A stretch of 64,000 nucleotides of DNA from Ignavibacteria bacterium. Lineage in GTDB: Bacteria; Bacteroidota; Ignavibacteria; Kapaibacteriales; UBA961. The stretch covers positions 46,560 through 110,559 of the forward strand of contig JADJXV010000014.1 in NCBI GenBank assembly GCA_016720145.1, written 5' to 3'. The translations under genes and the position numbers were made by a program. Below, piece after piece: positions 46,972 to 57,039 of the stretch. The notes under the pieces were generated by a model, which searched no databases, was not told the origin of the DNA, and was given only the letters and a program-made list of their open reading frames with translations. Position 1 is the first letter of the stretch. Each line of letters opens with the position of its first letter.

Positions 46972-48927
46972 GGTAATTTCTCCAAAAAATACGTTTTCAT
47001 TAGTCCCTTACCTTTGATTTCCATTTTTCCTCTTTCTTTAAATTTCAGGGACTTAAGAGACGATATCGACAAGTCACGGCATGCCCCTATAATTGCTTGC
47101 ATAAATTCCTCTGAAACATGTATCTTCCCCGCCTCGCCGTGGGATTCCATACGTGCTGCTATGTTGACTGCGTCGCCCCACATATCATAGGCGTATATAT
47201 TTTCTCCGATGATCCCTGCTACAACACTTCCTGAATGTAAGCCAATACGAATATTAATGTTATCTCCGGATTCTGTTTGATAATTACTTATTAATTCTGC
47301 TACGTCGAGAGCAAAAAGCGCCATTCTTTCAGCATGATTTTCCACGTGCATCGGAGCTCCACATACTGCCATATACGCGTCTCCAATTGTCTTGATTTTT
47401 ACTAAGCCATGTTTGAGAACGAGCCGGTCGAATTGACTAAATATACTATTCAGCATAGCTACCAATTCTTGAGCGCTTACCTTGTGTGATAACTTGGTAA
47501 ACTCAACGATATCCGAAAAAAATATAGATACATTTTCATGCAGATCTGCAATAGTTTTCTCACCTCGCACCAGGCGATCGGCGATTCGTGTTGGTAATAT
47601 ATTATGGAGGATTTTTTCTTGTTCTTGGAAGCGAGCGAGCTTTACCTGACGGTCGCGTTCGGATTCTTCGATTTTGCGGCGGTGTTCCAACTGCTTTGAT
47701 TGCCTGGCTGCTTCTTCATTTTGGACAATTTTTTCGGTATCGTGATACAGCTTGAAATGCATGAATGCTTTGAGGATATCTCCTTTTTGTTCATAAAGTT
47801 TCGAGAGTTCCTTTTGTATTTCATACTTGATGTGCAAAGCACCGATTTCTTCGCTTATTGATAGCGCTCGTAATAAATTCTCTTCTGCCAGTTCTGCGTC
47901 GTAGATATCAAAGGTATTAGTGCCATAGAGTGTACCGATTGTCATGAGATTAATTGTAATTCCATCTTTTCTATCGAGTTCAGTGTTTAGGGCGAGCGCA
48001 CGGTTGCAATATTCCAATGCCGAGGTGTAGTCTGAAAGATTGGTATATACCGTACCGATATTTCCTAATGAGTTCGCAACACTAATTCTCCTTCCGTTTT
48101 CCGTGGATAATTGCAGTGATCTTTGATAATACTCTATTGCTTTGTCATGCTCTTCAAGGCAATCATATACTATTCCTATATTCCCGTAATTGTCTGCAAT
48201 ACCATCTTTTCTACCGAGTGCTTCATTCACAGCAAGAGCTTTCATGAAATAATCCAAAGCGAGCTGATAGTCAGCCAGAAAATAATAGACAAGTCCAATG
48301 TTGTTGTATGTCCGGGCAATAGTATCTTTTCTGTCATTTTCTAATGAAATAACGAGCGATTTTCGGAAATACTCCAATGCTTGAGAATAATCTGACAATG
48401 AATTATAAACATTGCCAATACTCCCGTACACATGTGCTATACTATTGTGCAATCCAAGCTCTTGATTAATCGTAAGTGCCTGCAAATAATACTCTAAAGC
48501 AAGTGGATAGTCACATTGTGCGTCAAAAACGATACCGATGTTAGCTAAGGTTTCCAGCAATTTTATTTTTGTCTTTGGTTGCTGTAAACATGTTCAACGC
48601 TTCATTAAAGTATTCCAATGCTCGACTAAAGTCAGACAAAGAATTATAAATGCAGCCTTTGCTAAAAATTGCTTCTGCAATTTCTTCAGTTTTGTTTGAT
48701 TTATTGGCAAGTATAATTGCCTCTTCAGCTAAAGGCAACGCATCGTTCGCTCTTCCACGCTTCCAATGCACGTCTCGGAGTATCGATACCGCCCTAATTC
48801 GAAGTTCGCAATCAGAAGTGCTCGCTTCAAAGTACTCGTGCACTAAACGTTCGGCTTCGAAGTAATTATTATTCTCCAATGCAACATCAGCGTCACGGAC
48901 TAACTCGGTAAGCTTATCATTATTCAT
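46968..48927 (-). CDS. AC14: TPR-adenylate cyclase (frameshifted)
   Basis: The N-terminal frame 48,541-48,927 (MNNDKLTELVRDADVALENNN) and the main frame 46,968-48,560 join at the TTT run 48,551-48,553. Removing one base gives KIAGTLANIGIVFDAQ, which matches the paralogues. About six TPR-like units and DIYDAELAEENLL precede a group A cyclase domain from about 463: IFFSDIVEFTKLS, HGLVKIKTIGDAYMAVCG (Val instead of Glu before the Lys), YDMWGDAVNIAAR. The loop is a degenerate GGAC-type insert (IIGACRDLSISSLKS). The ATGA overlap with AC13 is intact. Confidence 0.83.
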
Positions 48928-49018
48928 ACGTTACAACGATTGTACATGGTAATTCAACCAAAACATCTACACAGATTGTATGTTCAACTCTTTCGATATA
49001 CCGATACTTTTGCAATTC

Positions 49019-51046
49019 TCATTCATCGTAATTATTTCTCTCTATAAAATACGTCTTCATCATCCCCTTACCCTTTATCTCCATTTCACCACGAGGAATA
49101 ATAGTGAACGGTAATTGATTACTGGTAAATGAGGAAAAATCGTCTGTTTCTTCCTTTACCATTTCCCCTTTAACCATTAATAATTTCTTCAAAAATTCCT
49201 CTGAAACATGGATCTTCCCTGCTTCGCCGTGGCTCTCCATCCTGCTTGCTGTATTGACAGCATCACCCCACAAATCATACGCGAATTTCTTCTTGCCAAT
49301 CACGCCTGCAACCACTTCTCCGCTGTGAATTCCTATGCGTAATTGGATCTCTTCACCCGTAGAAATTGAACGAAATTCCTTCATCGCTTCCACCATTTCA
49401 AGGGCAAAATTTGCCATTGATTCGGCATGATCTTCACGCTGAATCGGAGCGCCCGAGACGACCATATACGCGTCGCCAATTGTCTTGATTTTCTCTAAGC
49501 CATGCCTCTCAGCAAGTACATCGAATGCACTGAATATTCTATCTAGTCCTTCGACAAGCTCTTCAGGAGTAATACGTTGCGAGAGCTTGGTGAAATTAAC
49601 GATATCGGCGAAGAGGACAGATACGCTTGGTAATTTCTCGGCGATGAGTTTCGTGCCGTCGAGCATTTTATTGGCTATACTTGGTGGAAGTACGTTGTGG
49701 AGGAGTTGTTCGGTGGCTTGGTGTTTGGCATCGGCTTTTGCCTTTGCCAGTTCAATTACTTTTTGTTGTTCTCGGATGGAATCTTGTTTTTTGGTTTCTT
49801 CGAGGTTAAGCTCGTCTCTTATTTCGATGTATTTCTTGTAGTGAACATAGGCGTCTGCCAAACGACATTCGTTCTCGTATAGGTCTGCAAGGGATTTATG
49901 GACAGTAAATAGATGATGCCTTTCGCCAGTGTCGGTACTTATCGCCAGCGACTTCAACAAGAACTCCTCTGCTTTTGGGGCATCGTAACCATCGTTCTTT
50001 TTCTCGGCATAGAGTTCACCTATATACCCTGTAGTGACAGCAACTTCGGATTTTACCCCGTTTTCTTTGTGTATTGCGAGTGCTTTGGTGTAGTATTCCA
50101 ATGCCTTGTCGTAGGAGCCAAGGTTTAGATACACAAACCCGATATTCCCCATAACAGAGGCAGCTATTGATTTCTCGCCGAGTTCTTCATGTACTGCGAG
50201 CGCTTTGACGTAGTATTCCAATGCCTTATCGAAAAAACCAAGTGATTTATACACAATCCCTATATTTCCCGTAACGTTGGCGGCTGCTGATTTCGACCTG
50301 AGTTCTTCGTGTACTGCGAGTGCTTTGGTGAAGTATTCCAATGCTTTGTCGTAGGAGCCAAGAAAGTGATACACAGCTCCGATATTACCCGTAACGCTAG
50401 CAACGCTTGATTTTTCTCCCAATTCTTCATGAGCGGCGAGAGCTTTGTCGTAGTATTCCAATGCCTTGTCGTAGGAGCCAAGTTTTCGAAACACAATCCC
50501 TATATTCCCAGTAACCATGGCAGCTCCTGATTTCTCCCCGAGATCTTCGTGTGCTGCGAGCGCTTTGTCGTAGTATTCCAATGCCTTGTCGTAGGATCCA
50601 AGTTTTCGAAACACATTCCCTATATTTCCTGTAACGGTGGCTGCTCCTGATTTCTCCCCGAGTTCTTCGTGTGCTGCGAGCGCTTTGCCGTAGTATTCCA
50701 ATGCCTTGTCGTAGGAGCCAAGCTCTTTATACACAAGACCGTAGATATGCCATGCTTTAGCTTTGCATTGGTTCAGCTCATATTCTTCCGCGATGTCGAG
50801 TGAGGTATGAGCGAGGGAGAGCGCCGTTTGATAATCCCCGCGTCGGTAGTTAGTAGTTGCGAGTGTATTAAGAGCGGAGCAGCGGAGGGTTTTTCGTTCC
50901 GTCAGTGTTTGGTCTTCACCCGAGTCAATTGCATGTTCGAGTTCAGCAAGTACGGATGAAGAAAGTTTTTCAGCTTCTTTGTAGTTTCCTGAGTTGTTGA
51001 ATTCATTTGCTTGTTTCAGCAGGTCTTTAAGTGTATCAAGATTCAT
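49019..51046 (-). CDS. AC15: TPR-adenylate cyclase
   Basis: 675 residues (MNLDTLKDLLKQANEFNNSG). Six TPR-like units are almost copies of one another (LGSYDKALEYYDKALAAHEE), plus DGYDAPKAEEFLL. The repeats are nearly identical at DNA level with a 120-bp period, the clearest recent TPR expansion in the array. The cyclase domain from about 472 is group C and resembles AC6: FADIVNFTKLS (Asn at the variable position), EKIKTIGDAYMVVSG, YDLWGDAVNTASR. The loop has a shortened inverted-repeat insert (MVKGEMVKEE...FTSNQLPFTI). AC14 starts 91 bases downstream of its stop. Confidence 0.93.
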   Translation of the reverse strand: MNLDTLKDLLKQANEFNNSGNYKEAEKLSSSVLAELEHAIDSGEDQTLTERKTLRCSALNTLATTNYRRGDYQTALSLAHTSLDIAEEYELNQCKAKAWHIYGLVYKELGSYDKALEYYGKALAAHEELGEKSGAATVTGNIGNVFRKLGSYDKALEYYDKALAAHEDLGEKSGAAMVTGNIGIVFRKLGSYDKALEYYDKALAAHEELGEKSSVASVTGNIGAVYHFLGSYDKALEYFTKALAVHEELRSKSAAANVTGNIGIVYKSLGFFDKALEYYVKALAVHEELGEKSIAASVMGNIGFVYLNLGSYDKALEYYTKALAIHKENGVKSEVAVTTGYIGELYAEKKNDGYDAPKAEEFLLKSLAISTDTGERHHLFTVHKSLADLYENECRLADAYVHYKKYIEIRDELNLEETKKQDSIREQQKVIELAKAKADAKHQATEQLLHNVLPPSIANKMLDGTKLIAEKLPSVSVLFADIVNFTKLSQRITPEELVEGLDRIFSAFDVLAERHGLEKIKTIGDAYMVVSGAPIQREDHAESMANFALEMVEAMKEFRSISTGEEIQLRIGIHSGEVVAGVIGKKKFAYDLWGDAVNTASRMESHGEAGKIHVSEEFLKKLLMVKGEMVKEETDDFSSFTSNQLPFTIIPRGEMEIKGKGMMKTYFIERNNYDE
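49100..49184. repeat. In-frame degenerate inverted repeat in AC15 loop
   Basis: Arms related to GAACGGTAATTGATTACTGG and CCATTTCCCCTTTAACCATT flank a short centre. It is a decayed version of the AC3/AC6 element, still open in frame. Confidence 0.7.
50060..50730. repeat. 120-bp tandem repeats encoding AC15 TPR units
   Basis: Five to six units with the shared blocks GTAGTATTCCAATGCC, TTGTCGTAGGAGCCAAG and CCGAGTTCTTCGTG recur every 120 bases. Each encodes one 40-residue TPR-like repeat. Confidence 0.85.
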
Positions 51047-51063
51047 AGGTTATGTTGATAGTT

Positions 51064-52905
51064 CTAAAAATATGTTTTCATCATGCCTTTGCCTTTGATC
51101 TCCATCTCGCCACGCCGGATAAATTGTAGAGACGTTGCATGCAACGTCTCTACGGAATGTTTGAATTCGTCGGACACATGGATTTTCCCGGCTTCGCCAT
51201 GGCTTTCCATTCGGCTGGCGGTGTTCACTGCATCGCCGTAAATATCGTATGCAAGTTTACCGCTGCAAATGAGACCTGCCGTGATTTCCCCGCAATGCAA
51301 GCCAATTCGCAACTGAAAACGCGTACCCTCCGGCAAGTATTTGCGGATATCCTCCGGCAATCGTATGTCCTCCATCATTGCAAGTGCCATACGTGCAAGT
51401 CGTTCAGAATGATCAAGATGCTTTACCGGCGCTCCGCAGACAGCCATATATCCGTCTCCGATGGTTTTGATGCGCTCGCAGCCGTGTTTGGCGGCTATTG
51501 CATCAAACTCTTCAAAGACAAAATTCATAAATCCAAGCACAGCTGCCGGCGGCATTTGTGCCGAAATTTTGGTAAATCCTACTACATCAGCAAAGAGAAT
51601 TGACGCGCTTTCAAAATGATCGGCGATTCTCAATTCACCCTGAATCACGCGGTCAGCGATGGAAGGGGGAAGGGTTTTATGGAGGAGCACTTCCGTTGCT
51701 TGTGCACGGGCGCGCTCAACGGCGAGCGATTTTTCGCGTTCGGCGATTTGTCTTCGATGCTCGGTGAGCTCAACCGCTTTTTGGGTTTCTTCGTTGAGTA
51801 CTTCTTTCTCAAGATCGTGATATTTCTCGAAATAGAAGGCAAATTCCTGCCACCGTTTTTCTGATTTGTAAAAGTTGGCAACCATTTTAATGGTGTCGCA
51901 GAGAGAATGTTTCGCGCCGGTTTCTTCGGTCATTGCAAGACCTTTGAGTAAATATTCCTCGGCTTTGATGGGATCATAGCCATCGAAACTTCGCTGACCG
52001 TAGAGTTCCCCGATATTTGTCATCTGATCTGCTGCACCAAGTTTGTCGCCTATTTTTTCGCGAATAGCAAGCACACGCTTGTATTGTTCTAGTAGCGTTC
52101 CATAATTTGACATACGAAAGTGAACCGCAGCTATATTATTCAGGACATTTGCTATGAACCCTTGGAGGTCGATTTCTTCCAGAATGGCAAGAGCTTGCCC
52201 ATAAAATTCCAATGCCTGCGGGTAATCCAGTGAAGCGACAAACGTGTTTCCGATATTACACAACATACCGGCAACTCCCGCACGATTACCGAGTTCGTGA
52301 TGCCCGTCAAGAGCGCGGTTATAATATTCCAAAGCTCTTTCATTATCATAGAGTTGCCCATAAACAATCCCGATGTTACCTGTAGCATGGGTTATTCCTT
52401 GTTTGTCGTTGAGTGCCTCATAGATTGTAAGTGCTTTTGTGGTATATTCTAATGCAATGTTGTATGTTCCAAGCGAAGTATATACATGCCCGAAGATTAT
52501 GAGAATCCGTGCTTCGGACATTGCGTCGCTTTGATGCCTGAACATAGTCAGAGCAGTATTGCAGAATTCCAGCGCACGGTCATAGTCCGCGAGTATGTGA
52601 TAAATAAAGCCCAGATTAGCGATTGCTTTTGCTTCTTCAGGGTCGCTTTTGGCTTCCTTCGCCGTCGTTAGCGCTGTTTCGCCAAGCGGTAGCGCGTCGG
52701 TGCCACGCCGCCGGCGCGCGAGGGACTCGGACAACAGGCGCAGGGCGCGGGATCTGAAAACAAGGTGAGAACTGCCGGAGTCATCAGGTACTTCAAGCAA
52801 ACCCGCAAGCACATCATTGCACAGTTTCTCCGCCTGCAAATTACCGCCATTACTGATTTCTGCTTCTGCCCGGCTGAGCAGTTCATTCATTTCTTCATGC
52901 GTCAT
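51064..52905 (-). CDS. AC16: TPR-adenylate cyclase
   Basis: 613 residues (MTHEEMNELLSRAEAEISNGG). Five TPR-like units (LADYDRALEFC, LGTYNIALEYT, LYDNERALEYY) plus DGYDPIKAEEYLL are followed by a linker with LLHKTLPPSIADRV. The cyclase domain from about 431 is group E, like AC13: FADVVGFTKIS, HGCERIKTIGDGYMAVCGAP, GLHCGEITAGLIC, YDIYGDAVNTASR. The loop (VETLHATSLQF) is encoded by a 28-bp palindrome. It ends abruptly at KTYF: an A run one base shorter than in the other genes creates an early TAG where paralogues read on into LEL, a probably harmless C-terminal loss. It is coupled to AC17 by ATGA. Confidence 0.92.
   Translation of the reverse strand: MTHEEMNELLSRAEAEISNGGNLQAEKLCNDVLAGLLEVPDDSGSSHLVFRSRALRLLSESLARRRRGTDALPLGETALTTAKEAKSDPEEAKAIANLGFIYHILADYDRALEFCNTALTMFRHQSDAMSEARILIIFGHVYTSLGTYNIALEYTTKALTIYEALNDKQGITHATGNIGIVYGQLYDNERALEYYNRALDGHHELGNRAGVAGMLCNIGNTFVASLDYPQALEFYGQALAILEEIDLQGFIANVLNNIAAVHFRMSNYGTLLEQYKRVLAIREKIGDKLGAADQMTNIGELYGQRSFDGYDPIKAEEYLLKGLAMTEETGAKHSLCDTIKMVANFYKSEKRWQEFAFYFEKYHDLEKEVLNEETQKAVELTEHRRQIAEREKSLAVERARAQATEVLLHKTLPPSIADRVIQGELRIADHFESASILFADVVGFTKISAQMPPAAVLGFMNFVFEEFDAIAAKHGCERIKTIGDGYMAVCGAPVKHLDHSERLARMALAMMEDIRLPEDIRKYLPEGTRFQLRIGLHCGEITAGLICSGKLAYDIYGDAVNTASRMESHGEAGKIHVSDEFKHSVETLHATSLQFIRRGEMEIKGKGMMKTYF
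51126..51153. repeat. 28-bp perfect palindrome in AC16 loop
   Basis: The arms GTAGAGACGTTGCA and TGCAACGTCTCTAC are exact reverse complements. Identical in sequence to the element in AC18. Confidence 0.92.
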
Positions 52906-54875
52906 TGTATGCTCCTCTTTTCGAGATAATATGTCTTCATCATCCCTTTACCCTTAATTTCTATCTCGCCTCTTTCCACGAATTGAAAGGGCTGTAAGGT
53001 CAAAATGGACGATAAGGATAGTGCTCGCATAAATTCCTCCGATACATGTATTTTGCTTGGCTCCCCATGGCTCTCCATCCTGCTCGCCGTATTGACTGCA
53101 TCGCCCCACATATCATAGGAGAATTTATTCTCGCCGATCACACCGGCTACTACTGAACCTGTATGTATGCCAATTCTCAGTTCAACTTTATCACCTGAAT
53201 CTGTACGGTAATTTTCCATAAACTCTGATACTTCCAACGAAAAAAGCACCGCTCGCTCAGCGTGATTATCTTGAGGAATAGGTGCGCCGGCTACCGCCAT
53301 ATAAGAATCACCGATAGTCTTGATTTTCTCGAGTCCATGTTTGCGGGCTATTTGATCGAATTGACTAAAAATTCCATTCAGCATTCCCACTAATTCCTCG
53401 GCTGTCACTTGCTGGGATAGTTTCGTAAATCCAACAATATCAGAAAAAAAGACAGAAACATGGTCGTGAGAATCAGCGATCATTTTTTCACCTGCTACCA
53501 TACGTTCGGCAATCTGGGCAGGGAGAATATTATGGAGGATTTTTTCTTGTTCTTGGAAACGTGCAAGTTTGATTTGGCGGTCACGTTCGGATTCTTCGAT
53601 CTTCCGGCGGTGTTCCATAAGCTGCGCTTGCTTGGTAGCTTCTTCGCTTTGGACTTCGAGGTAGAGGGTGTGGTATTTTTCGAAATGCTCTCTTGATTCT
53701 TTCCAACGGTCTGTTGTAGCGTAGAGGTCGGAAAGATTTTTATGAAACACACACATTGTATGTTTCGCGCCAATTTCGCTGTTTATCTCCACTGCTTTGA
53801 GCAAGAATTCCTCTGATTTATCTGCATCATAGCCATCAAACTCCATAGTCGAGTACGTTAGCCCGATGTTGCCGAGATGTCTTGCCATACCTTCTCTGTT
53901 TCCGAGTAATACTGAAAGATCAAATGCTTTGCCAAAGTAGTCCAGAGCAAGAGGGTAGTTTGAGAGATTCCAATGTACAAGACCAATATTCCCAAGATTG
54001 GTTGCAACTCCGGCTTTGTTTCCAAGTTCTTTATAGAGTACTAATGCTTTACTGAAGTAGTCCAAAGCGAGTGTGTAGTCTGAGAGATTCCCATACACTC
54101 CTCCAATATTGCCTAGCAATATTGCCAATCCGGGTTTATTTCCGAATTCTTTTTCGTGAACTAATGCCTTTCCGTAGTAGTCCAATGCAAGTTGGTAGTT
54201 CATGAGATTCCTATACACACCTCCAATATTGCCGAGATGTCTTGCTATTCCCAATTTGTTATCTAGCTCTTCATCAAGAGCTAATGCTTTTCCTAAGTAG
54301 TCCAAAGCATTTGGGTAGTCCGAAAGATTCCTATGCACATTCCCGATGTTGCCTAGCACTGTTGCCAATCCTTCTTTACTACCAAGTTCTTCCAACAAGG
54401 CTAAAGACTTTCCGAAGTAGTCCAAAGCTAGCGAATATTCCGAAAGCATCTTATGCACTACTCCGATGTTGCCAAGGATGAGAGCTTTGTGCATTTTATT
54501 TTCTAGTTCTTCATCAAGTGCTAGTGCCTTTCTGTAGTAATCCAAAGCAAGAGTGTAATCAGAGAGATCCAAATGAACAAGCCCAATGCTTCCAAGAGCT
54601 TTAGCTATACCTTCCCGATCTTCGTTGTCCTCACTTATGTTTAGAGCCGTTGTGAGAAATTCGAGCGCGAGGGGGTATTTGCCGCATCGCCATGCAATTA
54701 CGCCGAGTATACGTGATGCACGGGCATGGAGTAAATTCCCATCCCGATCTGCCACATTTTCAATAAGCACATTGTCGAGAACCTGCTGTGCAAGTTTTTC
54801 CGCTTCATCATAATTGCCTGTATTTTGGGCATCTTCTGCTCGGGTGAGCATGGCGTTTAATTCTTCGTGAGTCAT
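52902..54875 (-). CDS. AC17: TPR-adenylate cyclase
   Basis: 657 residues (MTHEELNAMLTRAEDAQNTG). Six TPR-like units of the LSDYTLALDYY type with a 120-bp DNA period precede DGYDADKSEEFLL. The cyclase domain from about 470 is group A (VFFSDIVGFTKLSQQVTAEELV, EKIKTIGDSYMAVAG, YDMWGDAVNTASR). The AC17/AC18 pair is the most closely related whole-gene pair in the array: the N-terminal 60 residues and the cyclase domain are nearly the same. The loop is a degenerate GGAC-type insert (LSLSSILTLQPFQF), unlike AC18. Its stop overlaps the AC16 start as ATGA. Confidence 0.93.
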   Translation of the reverse strand: MTHEELNAMLTRAEDAQNTGNYDEAEKLAQQVLDNVLIENVADRDGNLLHARASRILGVIAWRCGKYPLALEFLTTALNISEDNEDREGIAKALGSIGLVHLDLSDYTLALDYYRKALALDEELENKMHKALILGNIGVVHKMLSEYSLALDYFGKSLALLEELGSKEGLATVLGNIGNVHRNLSDYPNALDYLGKALALDEELDNKLGIARHLGNIGGVYRNLMNYQLALDYYGKALVHEKEFGNKPGLAILLGNIGGVYGNLSDYTLALDYFSKALVLYKELGNKAGVATNLGNIGLVHWNLSNYPLALDYFGKAFDLSVLLGNREGMARHLGNIGLTYSTMEFDGYDADKSEEFLLKAVEINSEIGAKHTMCVFHKNLSDLYATTDRWKESREHFEKYHTLYLEVQSEEATKQAQLMEHRRKIEESERDRQIKLARFQEQEKILHNILPAQIAERMVAGEKMIADSHDHVSVFFSDIVGFTKLSQQVTAEELVGMLNGIFSQFDQIARKHGLEKIKTIGDSYMAVAGAPIPQDNHAERAVLFSLEVSEFMENYRTDSGDKVELRIGIHTGSVVAGVIGENKFSYDMWGDAVNTASRMESHGEPSKIHVSEEFMRALSLSSILTLQPFQFVERGEIEIKGKGMMKTYYLEKRSIQ

Positions 54876-54995
54876 TGTCTGAACTATGATTTATGTGATT
54901 TTATGATTAACATGATTATTAATTGTAGTTGTTGATCTGTCGATTAGTATTGTAGTTCGATATCCTGAAAATCCTTCAATCCTATAAATCCTAGT
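54876..54995. other. AC17-AC18 spacer, unexpanded copy
   Basis: This 120-base spacer (GATTAACATGATTATTAATTG ... AATCCTATAAATCCTAGTTC in pieces) is homologous to the AC18-AC19 spacer at 56,712-57,039. It holds only one or two AATCCTTC units where the other has about 25, so the spacer was duplicated with the gene. Confidence 0.8.
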
Positions 54996-56711
54996 TCAGA
55001 CCTTTTCCAAGAAATACGTTTTCATCATTCCTTTACCTTTTATGTGCATTTCACCACGCAGGTTAAATTGTAGAGACGTTGCATGCAACGTCTCTACGGC
55101 ATGTTTGAATTCCTCCGATATATGTATCTTCCCCGGCTCCCCATGGCTCTCCATCCTACTCGCCACATTCACCGCATCGCCCCACATATCATAGGAGAAT
55201 TTATTCTCGCCGATCACACCGGCTACTACTGAACCTGTGTGTAAGCCAATCCTGAGGTCAACTTTATCACCTGAATCTGTGCGGTAATTTTCCATAAACT
55301 CTGCTACTTCCAACGCAAAAAGTACCGCACGCTCAGCGTGATTATCTTGTGGAATTGGCGCTCCAGCGACCGCCATATAAGAATCTCCGATGGTCTTGAT
55401 TTTCTCGAGTCCATGCTTGCGGGCGAGTTGGTCGAATTGACTGAAAATACCATTCAGCATTCCCACTAATTCCTCGGCTGTCACTTGCTGGGATAGCTTC
55501 GTAAATCCAACAATATCAGAGAAAAAGACGGAAACATGGTCGTGGGAATCTGCAATCATTTTCTCGCCTGCCACCATACGTTCGGCTATTTGTGCCGGCA
55601 GGATATTATGGAGTATTTTTTCTTGTTCTTGGAAACGGGCGAGTTTGATTTGGCGGTCACGTTCGGACTCTTCAATCTTCCGGCGGTGTTCCATAAGCTG
55701 CGCTTGTTTGGTCGCTTCCTCGCTTTGGACTTCGAGGTAGAGGGTGTGGTATTTTTTGAAGTGCACTCTTGATTCCTTCCAACGTTCTGTTGTAGCGTAG
55801 AGGTCGGAAAGATTTTTATGAACCTCATACAAATGTTGTTTCGCACCTATTTCGATACTTATTGTCAATGCTTTAAGCAGGTATTTTTCTGCATTTATTG
55901 TATCGTCTTCACCGAACTCAAGTGTTGCATAGGTTGCACCAATGTTACCGAGCCACCGTGCTACACCGGCTTTATTGCCAAGTTCTTCATCGTGGGCAAA
56001 TGCCTTGCCGAAAAATTCCATTGCAAGCGTGTTATCCGAGAGAGCTTTATGCACATTCCCGATGTTACCAAGATGACTTGCCATTTCAGCTTTGTCTCCG
56101 AGATATTCCGTGATTGCTAATGCCTTGCTGAGATAGTCCAACGCAAGCGGGTAGTCCGAGAGCTTGAAATACACAACCCCCATGTTGCCAAGATGTCTTG
56201 CTATTCCGGCTTTGTCTCCAAGTTCTTCCGCGAGTGCTAATGCCTTACCATAGTAGTCCAAAGCAAGAGTGTGGTCTGAGAGATAAAGATGCACATTCCC
56301 AATGTTGCCGAGAATGAAAGCAACTCCATTTTTGTTTCCGAGTTTTTCCGCGAGTACTATTGTCTTTCTATAGTAGTCCAAAGCAAGAGTATAGTCCGAG
56401 AGATTGAGATACACATTTCCGATGTTACCGAGTGCTTTTGCGATTCCTTCCTGATCATTGTTGTTTTCACTTATGGTAAGTGCGTCTGTGAGGTATTCGA
56501 GTGAGATGTGGTAATTGCTTCGCCACCGTGCAATTAATCCGAGGGTACGGGTGGCACTTGCTCGAAGTATATTTCCATCCCGACTCCCTATATTTTCAAT
56601 AAGCACACTGTCGAGGACTTGACGTGCAAGCTTCTCTGCTTCTTCATAGTTGCCTGTATTTTTCTTGTCTTCTGCGCGAGTGAGTAGGTTCTTTAATTCT
56701 TCGTGTGTCAT
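54996..56711 (-). CDS. AC18: TPR-adenylate cyclase
   Basis: 571 residues (MTHEELKNLLTRAEDKKNTG). Four to five TPR-like units (LSDYTLALDYY, LSDHTLALDYY, LSDYPLALDYL) plus DDTINAEKYLL, two units fewer than its close relative AC17. The group A cyclase domain from about 390 has Asp of FSDIVGFT near 398, EKIKTIGDSYMAVAG and YDMWGDAVNVASR. The loop (VETLHATSLQF) is a 28-bp palindrome identical to that of AC16 although AC16 belongs to group E. The gene is flanked on both sides by duplicated spacers. Confidence 0.93.
   Translation of the reverse strand: MTHEELKNLLTRAEDKKNTGNYEEAEKLARQVLDSVLIENIGSRDGNILRASATRTLGLIARWRSNYHISLEYLTDALTISENNNDQEGIAKALGNIGNVYLNLSDYTLALDYYRKTIVLAEKLGNKNGVAFILGNIGNVHLYLSDHTLALDYYGKALALAEELGDKAGIARHLGNMGVVYFKLSDYPLALDYLSKALAITEYLGDKAEMASHLGNIGNVHKALSDNTLAMEFFGKAFAHDEELGNKAGVARWLGNIGATYATLEFGEDDTINAEKYLLKALTISIEIGAKQHLYEVHKNLSDLYATTERWKESRVHFKKYHTLYLEVQSEEATKQAQLMEHRRKIEESERDRQIKLARFQEQEKILHNILPAQIAERMVAGEKMIADSHDHVSVFFSDIVGFTKLSQQVTAEELVGMLNGIFSQFDQLARKHGLEKIKTIGDSYMAVAGAPIPQDNHAERAVLFALEVAEFMENYRTDSGDKVDLRIGLHTGSVVAGVIGENKFSYDMWGDAVNVASRMESHGEPGKIHISEEFKHAVETLHATSLQFNLRGEMHIKGKGMMKTYFLEKV
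55072..55099. repeat. 28-bp perfect palindrome in AC18 loop
   Basis: The arms GTAGAGACGTTGCA and TGCAACGTCTCTAC are exact reverse complements. Same sequence and same codon phase as in AC16. Confidence 0.92.
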
Positions 56712-57039
56712 TGTCTGAACTTTGATTTATGTGATTTTCATGATTAACATGATTATTAATTGTAGTTGTAAATCTGTCGAATAGATTTGTAGTATGGTTT
56801 CAGAATATCCTTACATTCTTCAATCCTTTAATCCTTCAATCCTTCAATCCTTCAAACCTTCAATCCTTCTATCCTTCAATCCTTCTATCCTTCAATCCTT
56901 CTATCCTTCTATCCTTCAATCCTTCAATCCTTCAGTCCTTCAGTCCTTCAATCCATCAATCCTTCAATCCATCAATCCTTCAATCCTTCAATCTTTCAAT
57001 GCTTCTTTCCTTCAATCCTTCAATCCTATAAATCCTAGT
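56712..57039. other. AC18-AC19 spacer, expanded copy
   Basis: A homologue of the 54,876 spacer. It begins with the same GATTAACATGATTATTAATTG block and ends with the same AATCCTATAAATCCTAG block, but the middle is an expanded 9-bp array. The array makes a meaningless 110-codon + strand frame. At 328 bases this is the widest gap between adjacent cyclase genes with nothing else in it. Confidence 0.8.
56801..57030. repeat. 9-bp tandem repeat (TTCAATCCT)n
   Basis: About 25 units of TTCAATCCT with variants TTCTATCCT, TTCAGTCCT and ATCAATCCT. It has no spacers and is not a CRISPR. Confidence 0.9.
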
